A DNA stretch of 64,000 nt from Confluentibacter flavum (GCF_002843175.1 NZ_PJEO01000015.1:88379-152378), one strand, 5' to 3'; positions 53,677 to 63,063 are shown, counted from the first letter of the stretch. Numbers and translations: made by a program. The notes: generated by a model not told the origin, from the letters alone.

Positions 53677-55152
53677 ATGACTAAGAAGACCTTAACAACC
53701 GTTGCAGGTGCACCTGTGACACATTATGAAGATTCCCAAAGTGTCGGACCGAGAGGCCCACTTTTACTACAAGATTATTTTTTACACGAAAAATTAGCTC
53801 ATTTTAATCGAGAGCGTATCCCAGAACGTATTGTTCATGCGAAAGGTTCTGGTGCTTATGGTACCTTTACTGTAACCCATGATATTTCAAAGTACACACG
53901 GGCTAAAGTTTTTTCTGAAGTTGGTAAAAAAACCAGGGTCTTTGTGCGTTTTTCAACCGTAGGTGGCGAAAAAGGATCGGCCGATACGGAACGTGACCCT
54001 AGAGGATTTGCCGTTAAATTCTATACAGAAGATGGTAATTGGGATTTAACAGGTAACAACACCCCTGTATTCTTTATAAAAGACCCTAAAAAATTCCCCG
54101 ATTTTATCCATACCCAAAAACGCGACCCATATACCAATTGTAAATCGCCAACCATGATGTGGGACTTCTGGTCGTTAAACCCAGAAAGTTTGCATCAGGT
54201 TCTTATTTTAATGTCCGATAGGGGAACCCCCGTTGGGTTTCGTTTTATGCACGGTTTTGGAAGTCATACGTTTTCTATGGTCAATGCCAACAACGAGCGT
54301 ATTTATGTAAAGTTTCATTTTAAATCGGCTCAAGGCATCAAGAATTTTACTGATGCCGAAGCAGCCGACATGAAATCTAAAGACCCTGATTTTTCACAAC
54401 GGGATTTGGTAGAAGCCATCGATAACGGTCATTTTCCGAAATGGAATTTGAAAATACAAGTGATGACCCTCGAACAATCTAAAACGTTTCGATGGAATCC
54501 TTTTGATTTAACTAAAGTTTGGCCACATGGCGATTATCCTTTAATCGATGTTGGTACTATGGAACTAAACGATAATCCAGATAACTATTTTGCACATGTA
54601 GAGCAGTCGGCTTTTGCTCCTGCCAATGTGGTGGACGGCATCGGGTTTTCTCCCGATAAAATGCTACAAGGCAGAATTTTGTCTTATCCAGACGCCCATA
54701 GGTATAGACTAGGGGTTAATTTTGACTCCCTGCCTGTTAACAAATGCCCGTATGCGGTCAATAATTACCATCGAGATGGTGCCATGCGTTTTGATGATAA
54801 TGGCGGAAAATCACCTAATTACAGACCCAACAGTTTTGACGATATTGTTGAAGACCAAAACTATAAAGGAACGCCTTACGAACTTGAAAGCAATGTTGTG
54901 GCGTATTTCGACAGAAATGAAAATGACAATGATCACTATACCCAACCGGGGAATTTATTCCGTATAATGACCGATGACCAAAAGAAGAATACCATAAGTA
55001 ATATTGTGGGTGCTATGAGCGGTATTTCCGGACCTAAAAAAGATGAGATTATAAACAGACAATTGTGTCATTGGTTTAGGGCAGACCACACATTAGGAGC
55101 AGCTGTTGCAGAAGGCTTGGGTGTGGAAGTTGATATGGAACTTCTAAGATAA
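53677..55152 (+). CDS. katA: Monofunctional heme catalase (clade 3)
   Basis: 491 residues. The distal His is in RIVHAKGSGAYGTF, the distal Asn in the DLTGNNTPVFF segment, and the proximal Tyr ligand in ILSYPDAHRYRLG followed by NFDSLPVNKCPY. It degrades hydrogen peroxide. Its small size places it in the small-subunit clade. A GTG-started gene of unknown function follows 6 bp later. Confidence 0.95.
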   Translation: MTKKTLTTVAGAPVTHYEDSQSVGPRGPLLLQDYFLHEKLAHFNRERIPERIVHAKGSGAYGTFTVTHDISKYTRAKVFSEVGKKTRVFVRFSTVGGEKGSADTERDPRGFAVKFYTEDGNWDLTGNNTPVFFIKDPKKFPDFIHTQKRDPYTNCKSPTMMWDFWSLNPESLHQVLILMSDRGTPVGFRFMHGFGSHTFSMVNANNERIYVKFHFKSAQGIKNFTDAEAADMKSKDPDFSQRDLVEAIDNGHFPKWNLKIQVMTLEQSKTFRWNPFDLTKVWPHGDYPLIDVGTMELNDNPDNYFAHVEQSAFAPANVVDGIGFSPDKMLQGRILSYPDAHRYRLGVNFDSLPVNKCPYAVNNYHRDGAMRFDDNGGKSPNYRPNSFDDIVEDQNYKGTPYELESNVVAYFDRNENDNDHYTQPGNLFRIMTDDQKKNTISNIVGAMSGISGPKKDEIINRQLCHWFRADHTLGAAVAEGLGVEVDMELLR

Positions 55153-55158
55153 CTAAAA

Positions 55159-55737
55159 GTGGAAGATTCCCAATTGAAAATTTTAAATATCTCTGGTAAA
55201 AGGTTTAAAAAAGAGCTTCTTATTTCCTCAAAGGAAGTTTCGACTTTGCATATCTTTTTAAAAGGGATTATAAATGATAAAGTAATGATAATAAACACCA
55301 ACGTTGGGTTGGATGTTTATTATCATTCATCAGTATGCTACAAAGATTTAATTGTAAATGCGTTTTTACTTTTAACAACTTGTAGCGGGAAATCAATTAA
55401 TGACTTTCATATAAAATCCTTAAATTCTAGAATCGACATTGAAAATGAAACTAATAGGTTTTTTGATAGACTCATCAAAAACCCCTTGTTGTTTAAAAGC
55501 TATACCAAAAGCTTATTCAATCAATTAAAAATAAACTACAACGACAATTCAGAGCTTATTGATGAATTGCTTGCCTTGTGGCAGACAAAAATTTTAGAAA
55601 CAAACCTGGATAGTAACATATTGAACACCATGATACCTCACATAATAACCTTGCAGGACACTTATTTTGAAACGTTCAATCAACCTATATTAAAGTCTTT
55701 AATTAAAGAAACATTAAAGGATACCCGATCTAATTAA
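55159..55737 (+). CDS. Hypothetical protein cotranscribed with katA
   Basis: 192 residues starting at GTG, 6 bp after the katA stop, so surely in the same transcript. The N-terminal ~85 residues look like alternating strands (KILNISGKRFKKELLISSKE, DKVMIINTNVGLDVYYHSS), the rest helical. No cysteine pair, HTH or heme motif is obvious. It ends 3 bp from the convergent purU gene. A role in catalase maturation or oxidative stress is only a guess from position. Confidence 0.7.
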   Translation: MEDSQLKILNISGKRFKKELLISSKEVSTLHIFLKGIINDKVMIINTNVGLDVYYHSSVCYKDLIVNAFLLLTTCSGKSINDFHIKSLNSRIDIENETNRFFDRLIKNPLLFKSYTKSLFNQLKINYNDNSELIDELLALWQTKILETNLDSNILNTMIPHIITLQDTYFETFNQPILKSLIKETLKDTRSN

Positions 55738-55740
55738 AAA

Positions 55741-56595
55741 TCAAGAGAAAATAACGGTTTTGTTATTATAAACCATCACTTTTCGGTTGGTGTGTAATTT
55801 AACGGCGTTTGCAAGTACAATTTTCTCTAAATCCCGACCTTTTGCAATTAAATCTTCAATGGAGTGTGTATGAGATACTCTCGCTACTCCTTGGTCAATA
55901 ATGGGTCCAGCATCCAATTCTTCAGTTACATAATGACTGGTAGCTCCAATAATTTTAACACCTCGTTTATAAGCGGAATGGTATGGTTTTGCACCAACAA
56001 AGGCGGGTAAAAACGAATGGTGAATGTTAATAATTTTGTTAGGATATTTCTCTATCAATTTTTCTGAAATAATTTGCATATAACGCGCCAAGACAATAAA
56101 ATCTATTTGATATTCTTCTAGAAGTTCCAATTGTTTGTTTTCAGCTTCTTCTTTATTATCTTTTGTAACTGGAATATGGTAAAATGGGATATTGAAATTA
56201 TCTGTAATGGATTTTAAATCATTATGATTACTTATTATAAAAGGAATTTCCAAAAAAAGCTCACCAGAATTATAACGACCTAATAAATCATATAAACAAT
56301 GGTCGTATTTCGAAACAAACAAGGCCATTTTTGGTTTAACGGCAGAAGAATGGATGCGCCATTTCATATTGAATTTATTGGCTAAATGTATTTCAAAGGC
56401 TTCTTTAAAAGCTTCGGTAGAAAAATCACTTGTTATAAATTCACTTTCTAAACGCATAAAAAAGATATTTTGCTCTCTATCTACATGTTGGTCTATATAA
56501 ACAATATTGCCTTCTTTTTTAGAAATGAAATTCGTTATTGAAGCAATAATATTTCTTTGGTCTTTACAATGGATTAAAATGGTAATCTTATTCAT
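55741..56595 (-). CDS. purU: Formyltetrahydrofolate deformylase
   Basis: 284 residues. The N-terminal ACT domain (ITILIHCKDQRNIIASITNF) precedes the formyltransferase-like domain, with NIHHSFLPAFVGAKPYHSAY, GVKIIGATSHYVTEELDAGP and IIDQGVARVSHTHSIEDL. It hydrolyses 10-formyl-THF to formate, supplying PurT or balancing one-carbon pools. Convergent with the katA operon. Confidence 0.93.
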   Translation of the reverse strand: MNKITILIHCKDQRNIIASITNFISKKEGNIVYIDQHVDREQNIFFMRLESEFITSDFSTEAFKEAFEIHLANKFNMKWRIHSSAVKPKMALFVSKYDHCLYDLLGRYNSGELFLEIPFIISNHNDLKSITDNFNIPFYHIPVTKDNKEEAENKQLELLEEYQIDFIVLARYMQIISEKLIEKYPNKIINIHHSFLPAFVGAKPYHSAYKRGVKIIGATSHYVTEELDAGPIIDQGVARVSHTHSIEDLIAKGRDLEKIVLANAVKLHTNRKVMVYNNKTVIFS

Positions 56596-56702
56596 GTGAT
56601 TTAATATAATTTCAGCGGGTAAAATTACCCAAAATTATCTAACAATAACAATAGAATGTGATTTTACATTTTTGAGGAAAGTTCAATTGATATTTCGTCG
56701 CT

Positions 56703-56710
56703 TATTTTTG
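56703..56710 (+). promoter_or_regulatory. Candidate -7 element
   Basis: TATTTTTG matches TAnnTTTG, 88 bp upstream of the small ORF at 56799. With the hairpin terminator at 57000 it defines a short transcription unit. Confidence 0.4.
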
Positions 56711-56798
56711 CAAATATTTGTACGTCACAGAATTAATCGAACGCTTAAACTAATTTAGTTTAAGAAAATAGTTGGACTCAATATCTCGGATTAATTTT

Positions 56799-56975
56799 AT
56801 GGTATTAACCCCAAATAATTTAACCTTTTTAGCCATGGAAGCAACTTTAAACTACAATTTTAAGAGGCAATCTAAAAATCATTTAGATTGGTTGATACAT
56901 ATTATTCAATCTGAAAAATATTATCAAGATGAAGGTAATATCATTAATTTTCAAAATAGTGCTTATATAGATTAA
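56799..56975 (+). CDS. Small hypothetical protein
   Basis: 58 residues from ATG at 56799 (or 46 from the in-frame ATG at 56835): MVLTPNNLTFLAMEATLNYN..., then HLDWLIHIIQSEKYYQDEGN. No recognised family. It is bracketed by a promoter-like element and a perfect terminator hairpin, so the region is probably transcribed; it could be an RNA gene as easily as a protein gene. Confidence 0.4.
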   Translation: MVLTPNNLTFLAMEATLNYNFKRQSKNHLDWLIHIIQSEKYYQDEGNIINFQNSAYID

Positions 56976-56999
56976 ACCAATCCATTTTAATAAAACCTC

Positions 57000-57028
57000 A
57001 ATCCTTATAAATTTTATAAGGATTTTTT
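57000..57028 (+). terminator. Rho-independent terminator
   Basis: ATCCTTATAA and TTATAAGGAT pair around a 3-nt loop, followed by TTTTT, 25 bp after the small ORF stop. Confidence 0.75.
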
Positions 57029-57073
57029 ATTTTCTACCCAGTTGTAATGTCATAATTGATTCATTAAATATTA

Positions 57074-57081
57074 TATATTTG
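57074..57081 (+). promoter_or_regulatory. Candidate -7 element of the Crp-like gene
   Basis: TATATTTG matches TAnnTTTG and ends 17 bp before the ATG at 57099. Confidence 0.5.
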
Positions 57082-57098
57082 AAAATTAAATTCTACTC

Positions 57099-57677
57099 AT
57101 GCCAACAACAAAATACAACCATTTTTTTAGTATTGTTTTATTGAATTCAATACATCCATTATCAAAATCGCTCAATAAGTTTTTATCAAATACGCTTATT
57201 TTATCCCAATATAAAAAAGGCGATTATATTGTGAAAAGTGGTGATTTTTGTGATCGGGTACACATCATAAGAAAAGGGTTGGTGCGTGGTTATTTTAATC
57301 ATAATGACAAAGAAATCACAACTTGGGTAAGTGTGGATAATGAGTTGGTTACATCCATATCTGGGTATTTTAAAAAAGCCACCGCATTAGAGAACATTCA
57401 ATGCCTTGAGGATACTTTTACTGAAAGTTTAAGTTTCAATGACATGCATTTTGCCTTACAGAACTTTAAGGAAATGAATCACTTAAATAGAATCTTGATG
57501 GAGTATTATTATCTTCATGCAGAATATCGTGCATTTATGGCAAGAATTCCTTCTACGAAATACAGATATGAGTATTTTTTAAAAATCACAAATCCAGAAA
57601 TCATTAAACGCTTACCTAATAAATACTTGGCATCACTGCTAAATATGCGTCCAGAAACCTTGTCAAGATTAAAATAG
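57099..57677 (+). CDS. Crp/Fnr-family transcriptional regulator
   Basis: 192 residues. An N-terminal cyclic-nucleotide-binding-like barrel is visible (YKKGDYIVKSGDFCDRVHII, RKGLVRGYFNHNDKEITTWV), a dimer helix (EYYYLHAEYRAFMARIPSTK), and a C-terminal helix pair LPNKYLASLLNMRPETLSRL, the short form of the HTH usual in Bacteroidota Crp-like proteins. The cAMP phosphate-binding signature is not evident, so the ligand is unknown. Confidence 0.88.
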   Translation: MPTTKYNHFFSIVLLNSIHPLSKSLNKFLSNTLILSQYKKGDYIVKSGDFCDRVHIIRKGLVRGYFNHNDKEITTWVSVDNELVTSISGYFKKATALENIQCLEDTFTESLSFNDMHFALQNFKEMNHLNRILMEYYYLHAEYRAFMARIPSTKYRYEYFLKITNPEIIKRLPNKYLASLLNMRPETLSRLK

Positions 57678-57863
57678 GCGTGATGATTGTAATGTTAAGG
57701 AATAATTGATATATGTCAATACGCCATAAACTTTTTAAATATTTAATAGATTTCAAATATTACATTCGCAGTGTTTTCATATTTAAAATGTATGAATGTA
57801 AATTGCTTTATATCAACAAGGTTTATTGTTTTAGGGTTAATAAGATAAGGCAACTAACTAACC

Positions 57864-57895
57864 AAAAACACACATCTGTAGATGTGTGTTTTTTT
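57864..57895. terminator. Bidirectional terminator
   Basis: AAAACACACATCT / AGATGTGTGTTTT forms a strong stem with A- and T-runs, between the Crp-like gene (+) and the gene at 57929 (-). Confidence 0.8.
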
Positions 57896-57928
57896 ATATG
57901 ATATATTTAAAGATGATATAGTTATGTT

Positions 57929-58336
57929 TTACAAACTCAACATCCAATTACGTTGAAGCTTTTTGAATTTTCTTAATTCAGCACGCAAAATAGGTAGAAA
58001 GTCTTTCCCATTGCTATTGGAGCGCTCCAGTCTATAAGAGTTTTTATAAAGTAAGTTGGTAAGGCGTCTTAAAGATGCGATGTGCTTGTGCTTTCTGTCT
58101 GAATACCGTTCTAATTCAGCATTTACGATTTCAGGGGCTAAAGAAACGGATTGCTGAACAATGTCACCTGAAAAATAGATGTTAACATCTTCAGAACCGT
58201 CTTCTTTTAAAGTAGATAAATCATGATTTAAATACACCGAAATATTCTGCGATAAAGCAAAAATCTCCATCGCCTTTTTATAAATAGGCAGGTCATACAA
58301 ATGTGTAGGTGTATTTGATAGCATTCTTTCTAGCAA
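57929..58336 (-). CDS. Hypothetical helical protein (four-helix-bundle-like)
   Basis: 135 residues, all helical: LYDLPIYKKAMEIFALSQNI at about 17-36, VNIYFSGDIVQQSVSLAPEI, AELERYSDRKHKHIASLRRL and a C-terminal basic helix. The layout is similar to S23/four-helix-bundle proteins encoded in 23S insertions, but the match is loose. Divergent from the Lrp-like gene. Confidence 0.55.
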   Translation of the reverse strand: MLERMLSNTPTHLYDLPIYKKAMEIFALSQNISVYLNHDLSTLKEDGSEDVNIYFSGDIVQQSVSLAPEIVNAELERYSDRKHKHIASLRRLTNLLYKNSYRLERSNSNGKDFLPILRAELRKFKKLQRNWMLSL

Positions 58337-58395
58337 TTTTTATCAAAATTACTCACTAATACGGATAATCTACTTTAGAATTTAAAGTAAAATTG

Positions 58396-58403
58396 TATAT
58401 TTG
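58396..58403 (+). promoter_or_regulatory. Candidate -7 element of the Lrp-like gene
   Basis: TATATTTG matches TAnnTTTG, 37 bp before the ATG at 58441, in the divergent spacer. Confidence 0.45.
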
Positions 58404-58440
58404 GTTTAATATTTAATTTTTTAATGTTAAAATTCTTTAA

Positions 58441-58884
58441 ATGAATATTGACAATCTTAATTGGAAAATTTTAAAGTGCCTCCAGCAAAACGCCAGACAG
58501 TCTAATGCAGAGATTGGCAGGCAAGTGGGCGTGAGTTCCCCCGCGGTTTCAGAGCGGATTAAAAAAATGGAAGATTTAGGGGTTATCCAGGGATATAATA
58601 CCCTGATATCGCCTTTTGAAATTGGGTATCAACTCAAAGCTATCATTACCATGAGGGCTTTTATGGGTAAATTAAAACCCTTTTTGGAAAAGGTAAAAAC
58701 CTATGATGAAATTGTTAATTGCTATCGCATAACCGGTGATGAAAATTTTGTGATGGAAGTGGTTTTAAAAAACCAAAAACATTTGGAGCTGTTTATAGAC
58801 CAACTGATTGTTTATGGCGAAACCAAAACCCAAATTGTGCTATCGCATGTTGTTAAACAAAAGGAATTAAAGCCCATTATTTAA
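58441..58884 (+). CDS. Lrp/AsnC-family transcriptional regulator
   Basis: 147 residues. The N-terminal HTH (NLNWKILKCLQQNARQSNAE, IGRQVGVSSPAVSERIKKME) is followed by the RAM/AsnC ligand-binding domain (GYQLKAIITMRAF, YDEIVNCYRITGDENFVMEV). Family proteins sense amino acids. Target unknown; the downstream gene is a xylanase, which gives no clue. Confidence 0.93.
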   Translation: MNIDNLNWKILKCLQQNARQSNAEIGRQVGVSSPAVSERIKKMEDLGVIQGYNTLISPFEIGYQLKAIITMRAFMGKLKPFLEKVKTYDEIVNCYRITGDENFVMEVVLKNQKHLELFIDQLIVYGETKTQIVLSHVVKQKELKPII

Positions 58885-58908
58885 CTCTTTGGCTATAATT
58901 ATTAACCC

Positions 58909-58979
58909 CGTAATTGCGAGGACGGAGGATGCAGTAATCTGCTAATCGTCATTGCGAATGAATAGCATGTAACAATCTC
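58909..58979. repeat. REP-like repeat (CGTCATTGCGA family)
   Basis: Two direct degenerate copies of CGT(A/C)ATTGCGA...GTAA(C)AATCT, at 58909-58945 and 58946-58979. The family is a common dispersed intergenic repeat in Bacteroidota. Confidence 0.55.
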
Positions 58980-59110
58980 TTTAATTATACCTCCAAACAA
59001 ACAGAAAAGCCATGGGTTTTGTTAAATGCGCCATAAAACAAATTTTTTATAATGGAAAAAAAGTATATTTAAGCTTAAAATACATTCAACTAAACTAAAT
59101 AAATAAAATC

Positions 59111-60313
59111 ATGATTACCAGACATTTAATTACAAACTTTATCCTGAGTGTGGCATTAGGTTCCACAGTTTACGGTCAAGGGAATACAAATACAGCGTCC
59201 CAAAAAACGCTAAAAGAGGCATACGCCGGTAAATTTCTCATAGGAACTGCAAATGATTTAAGAGGACTTTCTGAGGCTGAGTTAACAAGCGTTAAAACAC
59301 AATACGACATCAATACGCCGGAAAATTGCATGAAACCGCAACCCATCCATCCTTTTGAAGATAAGTACAACTTTGAAACTCCCGACGCGATGGTTGAATG
59401 GAGTAAGCAGAACGGTGTTCAGACTTGGGGACATACCTTAGTGTGGCATGCTCAAACAGCTCCTTGGTTCTTTCAGGCAGTAAACCCAAAGGTTGAAGAA
59501 AGTGTTGAACCGGTAAGAGGTCCCAGAGGTCCCCGAGATCCTAATGCCCCTCGCCCCTCTATGTCCGAAATGTGGCGTAACAGCATTCAGGGTGAAATGG
59601 CGAGCAAAGATGTAGCGCTTGCACGTCTTAAAGACCATATTATGACTGTAGCCGGACGCTACAAAGGAAGCATCATCGGTTGGGATGTTGTTAATGAATC
59701 GATTGCCGATGGTGGTGACGGTACTACAGAAAACCTCCGAGATTTTAGTTGGTATAAAGTTGTTGGGCCAGAGGTGTTGACCTTGGCTTTTAAGTGGGCA
59801 CGTGAAGCCGATCCCAATGCACAGCTTTACTACAACGATTACAATATTGAGCAGGGCGCTGTTGAAAACAAGGGCAAACATGCCAGTTCTATGTTATTGC
59901 TAAAACGTCTTATCGCAGAAGGTGCTCCAATTACCGGTGTGGGTATTCAAGGACATTGGCACTTAGACTCAAACCTTGCAGACGTTGAAAAGGCTATAGA
60001 GAACTACGCATCTCTTGGCTTAAGGGTTGCTATTACAGAATTGGACGTAACGGCAACTGGTAATAATAGCGGTGCTTTTGGTGTGAACCAGGGCGACAGA
60101 ACTATTCCTGCAGAAAACTATCAAAAGCAAGCTGAGGTTTACAAAGAACTATTCAAGATTTTTATGCGTCACTCCGATGTCATTGATCGTGTCACTTTTT
60201 GGGGCATTAGTGATACTAGATCGTGGCGCAGAGGGCAAGATGCCCTTTTATTTGATGGACAGTTGCAGCCCAAACCAGCGTTTAAAGCTGTTATTGATGC
60301 AAGTTCAAATTAA
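59111..60313 (+). CDS. GH10 endo-1,4-beta-xylanase, secreted
   Basis: 400 residues with a signal peptide (ITRHLITNFILSVALGSTVY, cut near Q24). The GH10 signatures are clear: WGHTLVWHAQTAPWFF, acid/base Glu near 196 in GWDVVNESI, GVGIQGHWHLD, nucleophile Glu near 309 in VAITELDVT, and VTFWGISDTRSW. An unusual Pro/Arg-rich stretch (VRGPRGPRDPNAPRPSMSEM, about 138-157) interrupts the barrel between helices. No CBM or secretion tag for T9SS is seen. It likely hydrolyses xylan at the periplasm or outside. Confidence 0.93.
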   Translation: MITRHLITNFILSVALGSTVYGQGNTNTASQKTLKEAYAGKFLIGTANDLRGLSEAELTSVKTQYDINTPENCMKPQPIHPFEDKYNFETPDAMVEWSKQNGVQTWGHTLVWHAQTAPWFFQAVNPKVEESVEPVRGPRGPRDPNAPRPSMSEMWRNSIQGEMASKDVALARLKDHIMTVAGRYKGSIIGWDVVNESIADGGDGTTENLRDFSWYKVVGPEVLTLAFKWAREADPNAQLYYNDYNIEQGAVENKGKHASSMLLLKRLIAEGAPITGVGIQGHWHLDSNLADVEKAIENYASLGLRVAITELDVTATGNNSGAFGVNQGDRTIPAENYQKQAEVYKELFKIFMRHSDVIDRVTFWGISDTRSWRRGQDALLFDGQLQPKPAFKAVIDASSN

Positions 60314-60367
60314 ATAAATTTTCAAATAGATAACACGTGCAATCGACTAACTGATTAGCATAAACCT

Positions 60368-60400
60368 AAAAAACTCCCAAAATCACTTGGGAGTTTTTTA
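60368..60400 (+). terminator. Rho-independent terminator
   Basis: AAAAAACTCCCAA and TTGGGAGTTTTTT pair around a 6-nt loop, 55 bp after the xylanase stop. Confidence 0.85.
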
Positions 60401-60413
60401 TTTTAAAAATCCC

Positions 60414-60421
60414 TAACTTTG
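60414..60421 (+). promoter_or_regulatory. Candidate -7 element of the GNAT-nitrilase gene
   Basis: TAACTTTG matches TAnnTTTG, 28 bp before the ATG at 60450 and just past the xylanase terminator. Confidence 0.5.
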
Positions 60422-60449
60422 CGCGATTACTAAAAAGAAATCTTAAAAT

Positions 60450-61976
60450 ATGATAAATAGTATAGAAAATATTGAACTGGAATTTTTAACGCTTAATGAT
60501 TACCAAGAGCTTAAAAGCGCCATGTTAGAAGCGTATTCGTCAAATTTGCCAGATTCCTATTGGGACGAAGCGCATATTAAACTATTAATCGATAAATTTA
60601 CCCAAGGCCAAATCGTTATTAAAGTAAATAATGAATTGGCAGGATGTGCTTTATCCATTCTTGTTGATTATGACGATTTTGATGAACATCACACCTATAA
60701 AGAAATAACAGGCAATTATACCTTCGATACGCATAAACCGCAAGGCGATATATTGTATGGTATTGATGTGTTTATTAAAACAGAATATAGGGGATTACGT
60801 TTGGGTCGTCGACTGTATGATTACAGAAAGGATTTATGCGAAAAGCTGAATTTGAGAGGCATTGCTTTTGGTGGAAGAATGCCTAATTTTAATCAGTATG
60901 CCGATAAAATCTCACCAAAGGAATATATTGAAAAAGTTAAGAGAAAGGAAATTCACGATCCGGTTCTAAACTTTCAAATTTCTAATGATTTTCACCCGAC
61001 AAAAATTTTAAAAGGCTATTTGGCTGGCGATGAAGCGTCTAATGAATTTGCCGTTTTGATGGAGTGGGATAATATTTACTACGAAAAACAGTCTAAAAAA
61101 GCGGTCAAGAATAAAAAAATCATACGTCTGGGGCTTATTCAATGGCAAATGCGTTTGTATAAGGATTTGACGGAATTGATGGAACAAGCTGAATATTTTA
61201 TTGATGCGGTGTCAGCCTATCGTTCGGATTTCGCCTTGTTCCCCGAGTTTTTTAATGCGCCGTTAATGGCAGATAATAACCATTTACCCGAAGCGGAAGC
61301 TATTAGGGAATTGGCTAAGCATACGCCCGAGATTGTGCAACAATTTTCAAAATTAGCCATTTCATACAATATCAATGTCATTACAGGAAGTATGCCCGAA
61401 ATGCGAGACGGTTTGTTGTATAACGTTGGGTATTTATGTAAACGGGACGGTACTACCGAGCGTTATGAAAAACTACACGTTACACCCGATGAAGCGAAAG
61501 TTTGGGGCATGCAGGGCGGCAATGAATTGCGCACTTATGATACCGATTGTGGAAAAATTGGTGTTTTAATTTGTTATGATTCTGAATTTCCAGAGTTAAG
61601 TAGGTTGTTGGCAGATGAAGGCATGGATATTTTGTTTATTCCGTTTTTAACCGATACACAAAATGGGTATTCCAGAGTGCGCCATTGTGCCCAGGCTCGA
61701 GCCATAGAAAATGAATGTTATGTGGCTATTGCTGGTAGCGTTGGTAATTTACCAAAAGTGAACAATATGGATATTCAGTTTGCACAATCGATAGTATTTA
61801 CGCCTTGCGATTTTTCGTTTCCTGCTAACGGTATTAAAGCTGAAGCGACCACCAATACGGAAATGATTCTAATTGCGGATGTGGATATTGATTTACTTCG
61901 CGAACTAAACCAATTTGGTAGCGTGCGTAATTTAAAAGATAGAAGGAAAGACATTTTTGAGTTGAGAAAGCGTTGA
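60450..61976 (+). CDS. GNAT acetyltransferase fused to a nitrilase-family (carbon-nitrogen) hydrolase
   Basis: 508 residues. Residues 1-200 are a GNAT domain, with the acetyl-CoA loop YRGLRLGRRLYDYRKDLCEK. Residues 225-500 are a nitrilase-superfamily hydrolase with Glu in FALFPEFFNAP, Lys in YEKLHVTPDEA and the nucleophile Cys in VLICYDSEFPELSR. This fusion is conserved in Bacteroidota and proteobacteria; the substrate is not established, but likely an amide or omega-amidase type. It has its own promoter. Confidence 0.92.
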   Translation: MINSIENIELEFLTLNDYQELKSAMLEAYSSNLPDSYWDEAHIKLLIDKFTQGQIVIKVNNELAGCALSILVDYDDFDEHHTYKEITGNYTFDTHKPQGDILYGIDVFIKTEYRGLRLGRRLYDYRKDLCEKLNLRGIAFGGRMPNFNQYADKISPKEYIEKVKRKEIHDPVLNFQISNDFHPTKILKGYLAGDEASNEFAVLMEWDNIYYEKQSKKAVKNKKIIRLGLIQWQMRLYKDLTELMEQAEYFIDAVSAYRSDFALFPEFFNAPLMADNNHLPEAEAIRELAKHTPEIVQQFSKLAISYNINVITGSMPEMRDGLLYNVGYLCKRDGTTERYEKLHVTPDEAKVWGMQGGNELRTYDTDCGKIGVLICYDSEFPELSRLLADEGMDILFIPFLTDTQNGYSRVRHCAQARAIENECYVAIAGSVGNLPKVNNMDIQFAQSIVFTPCDFSFPANGIKAEATTNTEMILIADVDIDLLRELNQFGSVRNLKDRRKDIFELRKR

Positions 61977-62063
61977 TTATCCGCCATCCTTTAATATGAG
62001 GTTTCGACTGCGCTTAACCTGACAGGCATATGTCGACATTTATTTACCAAATATTAATATAAT

Positions 62064-62163
62064 CTGTCATTCTGAACTTGTTTCAGAATCTCATTAAACT
62101 TAAAATGAGATGAGATCCTGAAATACTGAAACAAGTTCAGCACAGGCAAGTTCAGGGTGACAA
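62064..62163. repeat. REP-like inverted repeat, second member of the GAACTTGTTTCAG family
   Basis: TGTCATTCTGAACTTGTTTCAGAATCTCAT (62065 on) and a right arm ending in CTGAAACAAGTTCAGCACAG then CAAGTTCAGGGTGACA form an imperfect inverted repeat, like that at 31748-31841. Here the right arm has a short internal duplication. Confidence 0.75.
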
Positions 62164-62178
62164 AAAATTCAACTTTAT

Positions 62179-63063
62179 TTATCGCCTAATCGTATAACTG
62201 TTTATAATGCGTTTCAATTGGGCTTTTAAATCTTCGCCTGTATCGTAAATCATTTGTTCTTCAGTAGGGAAGGGAACACCTCTTCGGTCTAAAAAAGGTA
62301 ATAAATCAGTGTCCAAAGCGCGTTTGTCACCTCTATAAGTGGCGTAAATATGCTCGAAAACAAATTCGCTGGTTACTGGAAAGGCATCTTCCAATTGTTT
62401 GGTATTTAGGTTTACATATTCCACATTGCCAGTTACTTGCACCGATTTGAATTGTCTGAATTCATAATATTCGCAACGAACGGTTTTTAAATTATCTACT
62501 TGAATGGTTTTGCCAAGACTGTCTTTAACCACATTGCCTTTATTGTCCAGTAAATTCTTTTTGCCATCAACAATTTGTTTTTCCTTAATAATTTGGCGTT
62601 CTTTTATTTGTTCCGGAGATATATTGATTTGTCTTAAGTTCACCAACATATTGTAATCGTATTTTACTTGATCTGTTGGCGTGTTATGGTAAACGGTCCA
62701 CAAGTTGTTAAGTCCGTACGTGCTAAAATTCAATAAATCGGTTTCCAATCGGTTAGGAATCACTTTTTCGGTATCATTTTTCATATCAACAATCACAAAA
62801 TCGGTTCCTTTTTGATGAGCTACGTCCATAAGCTGACGGACATCTTTAAAATTAGGATTGATGTTTTCTATCTCTTGAAAATCGTCATAGGCATATCTAA
62901 AATCCATTTTGTTATTGGATTTTAAAAGCACAGACGCGTTATTATAAAGATGTTGGGAGGCTTTGTCTTTATTAGCGATAATCTGACTGGAGTAATCTTT
63001 CATATTCAATCTCACTTCTCTAACCCGTTGTGCATTATGATTTAAAAGAAAAAAGTTGTCCAT
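62179..63063 (-). pseudogene. Conserved flavobacterial protein truncated at its N-terminus by IS982
   Basis: Visible frame of 294 residues; the first 14 (MDNFFLLNHNAQRV) are encoded by IS sequence. From residue 15 on (REVRLNMKDYSSQIIANKDK) it matches a conserved flavobacterial family I recall, with NLLDNKGNVVKDSLGKTIQV, LNTKQLEDAFPVTSEFVFEH and a YDTGEDLKAQLKRII end. Family members have roughly 150 more N-terminal residues with a lipoprotein signal. The intact N-terminal part should lie past the right edge. The remnant is probably not exported. Confidence 0.7.

Noticed and set aside
57713..57901. 62-residue frame after the Crp-like gene
   Set aside because: Reads through the terminator hairpin and has biased, Phe/Tyr/Lys-rich random composition.
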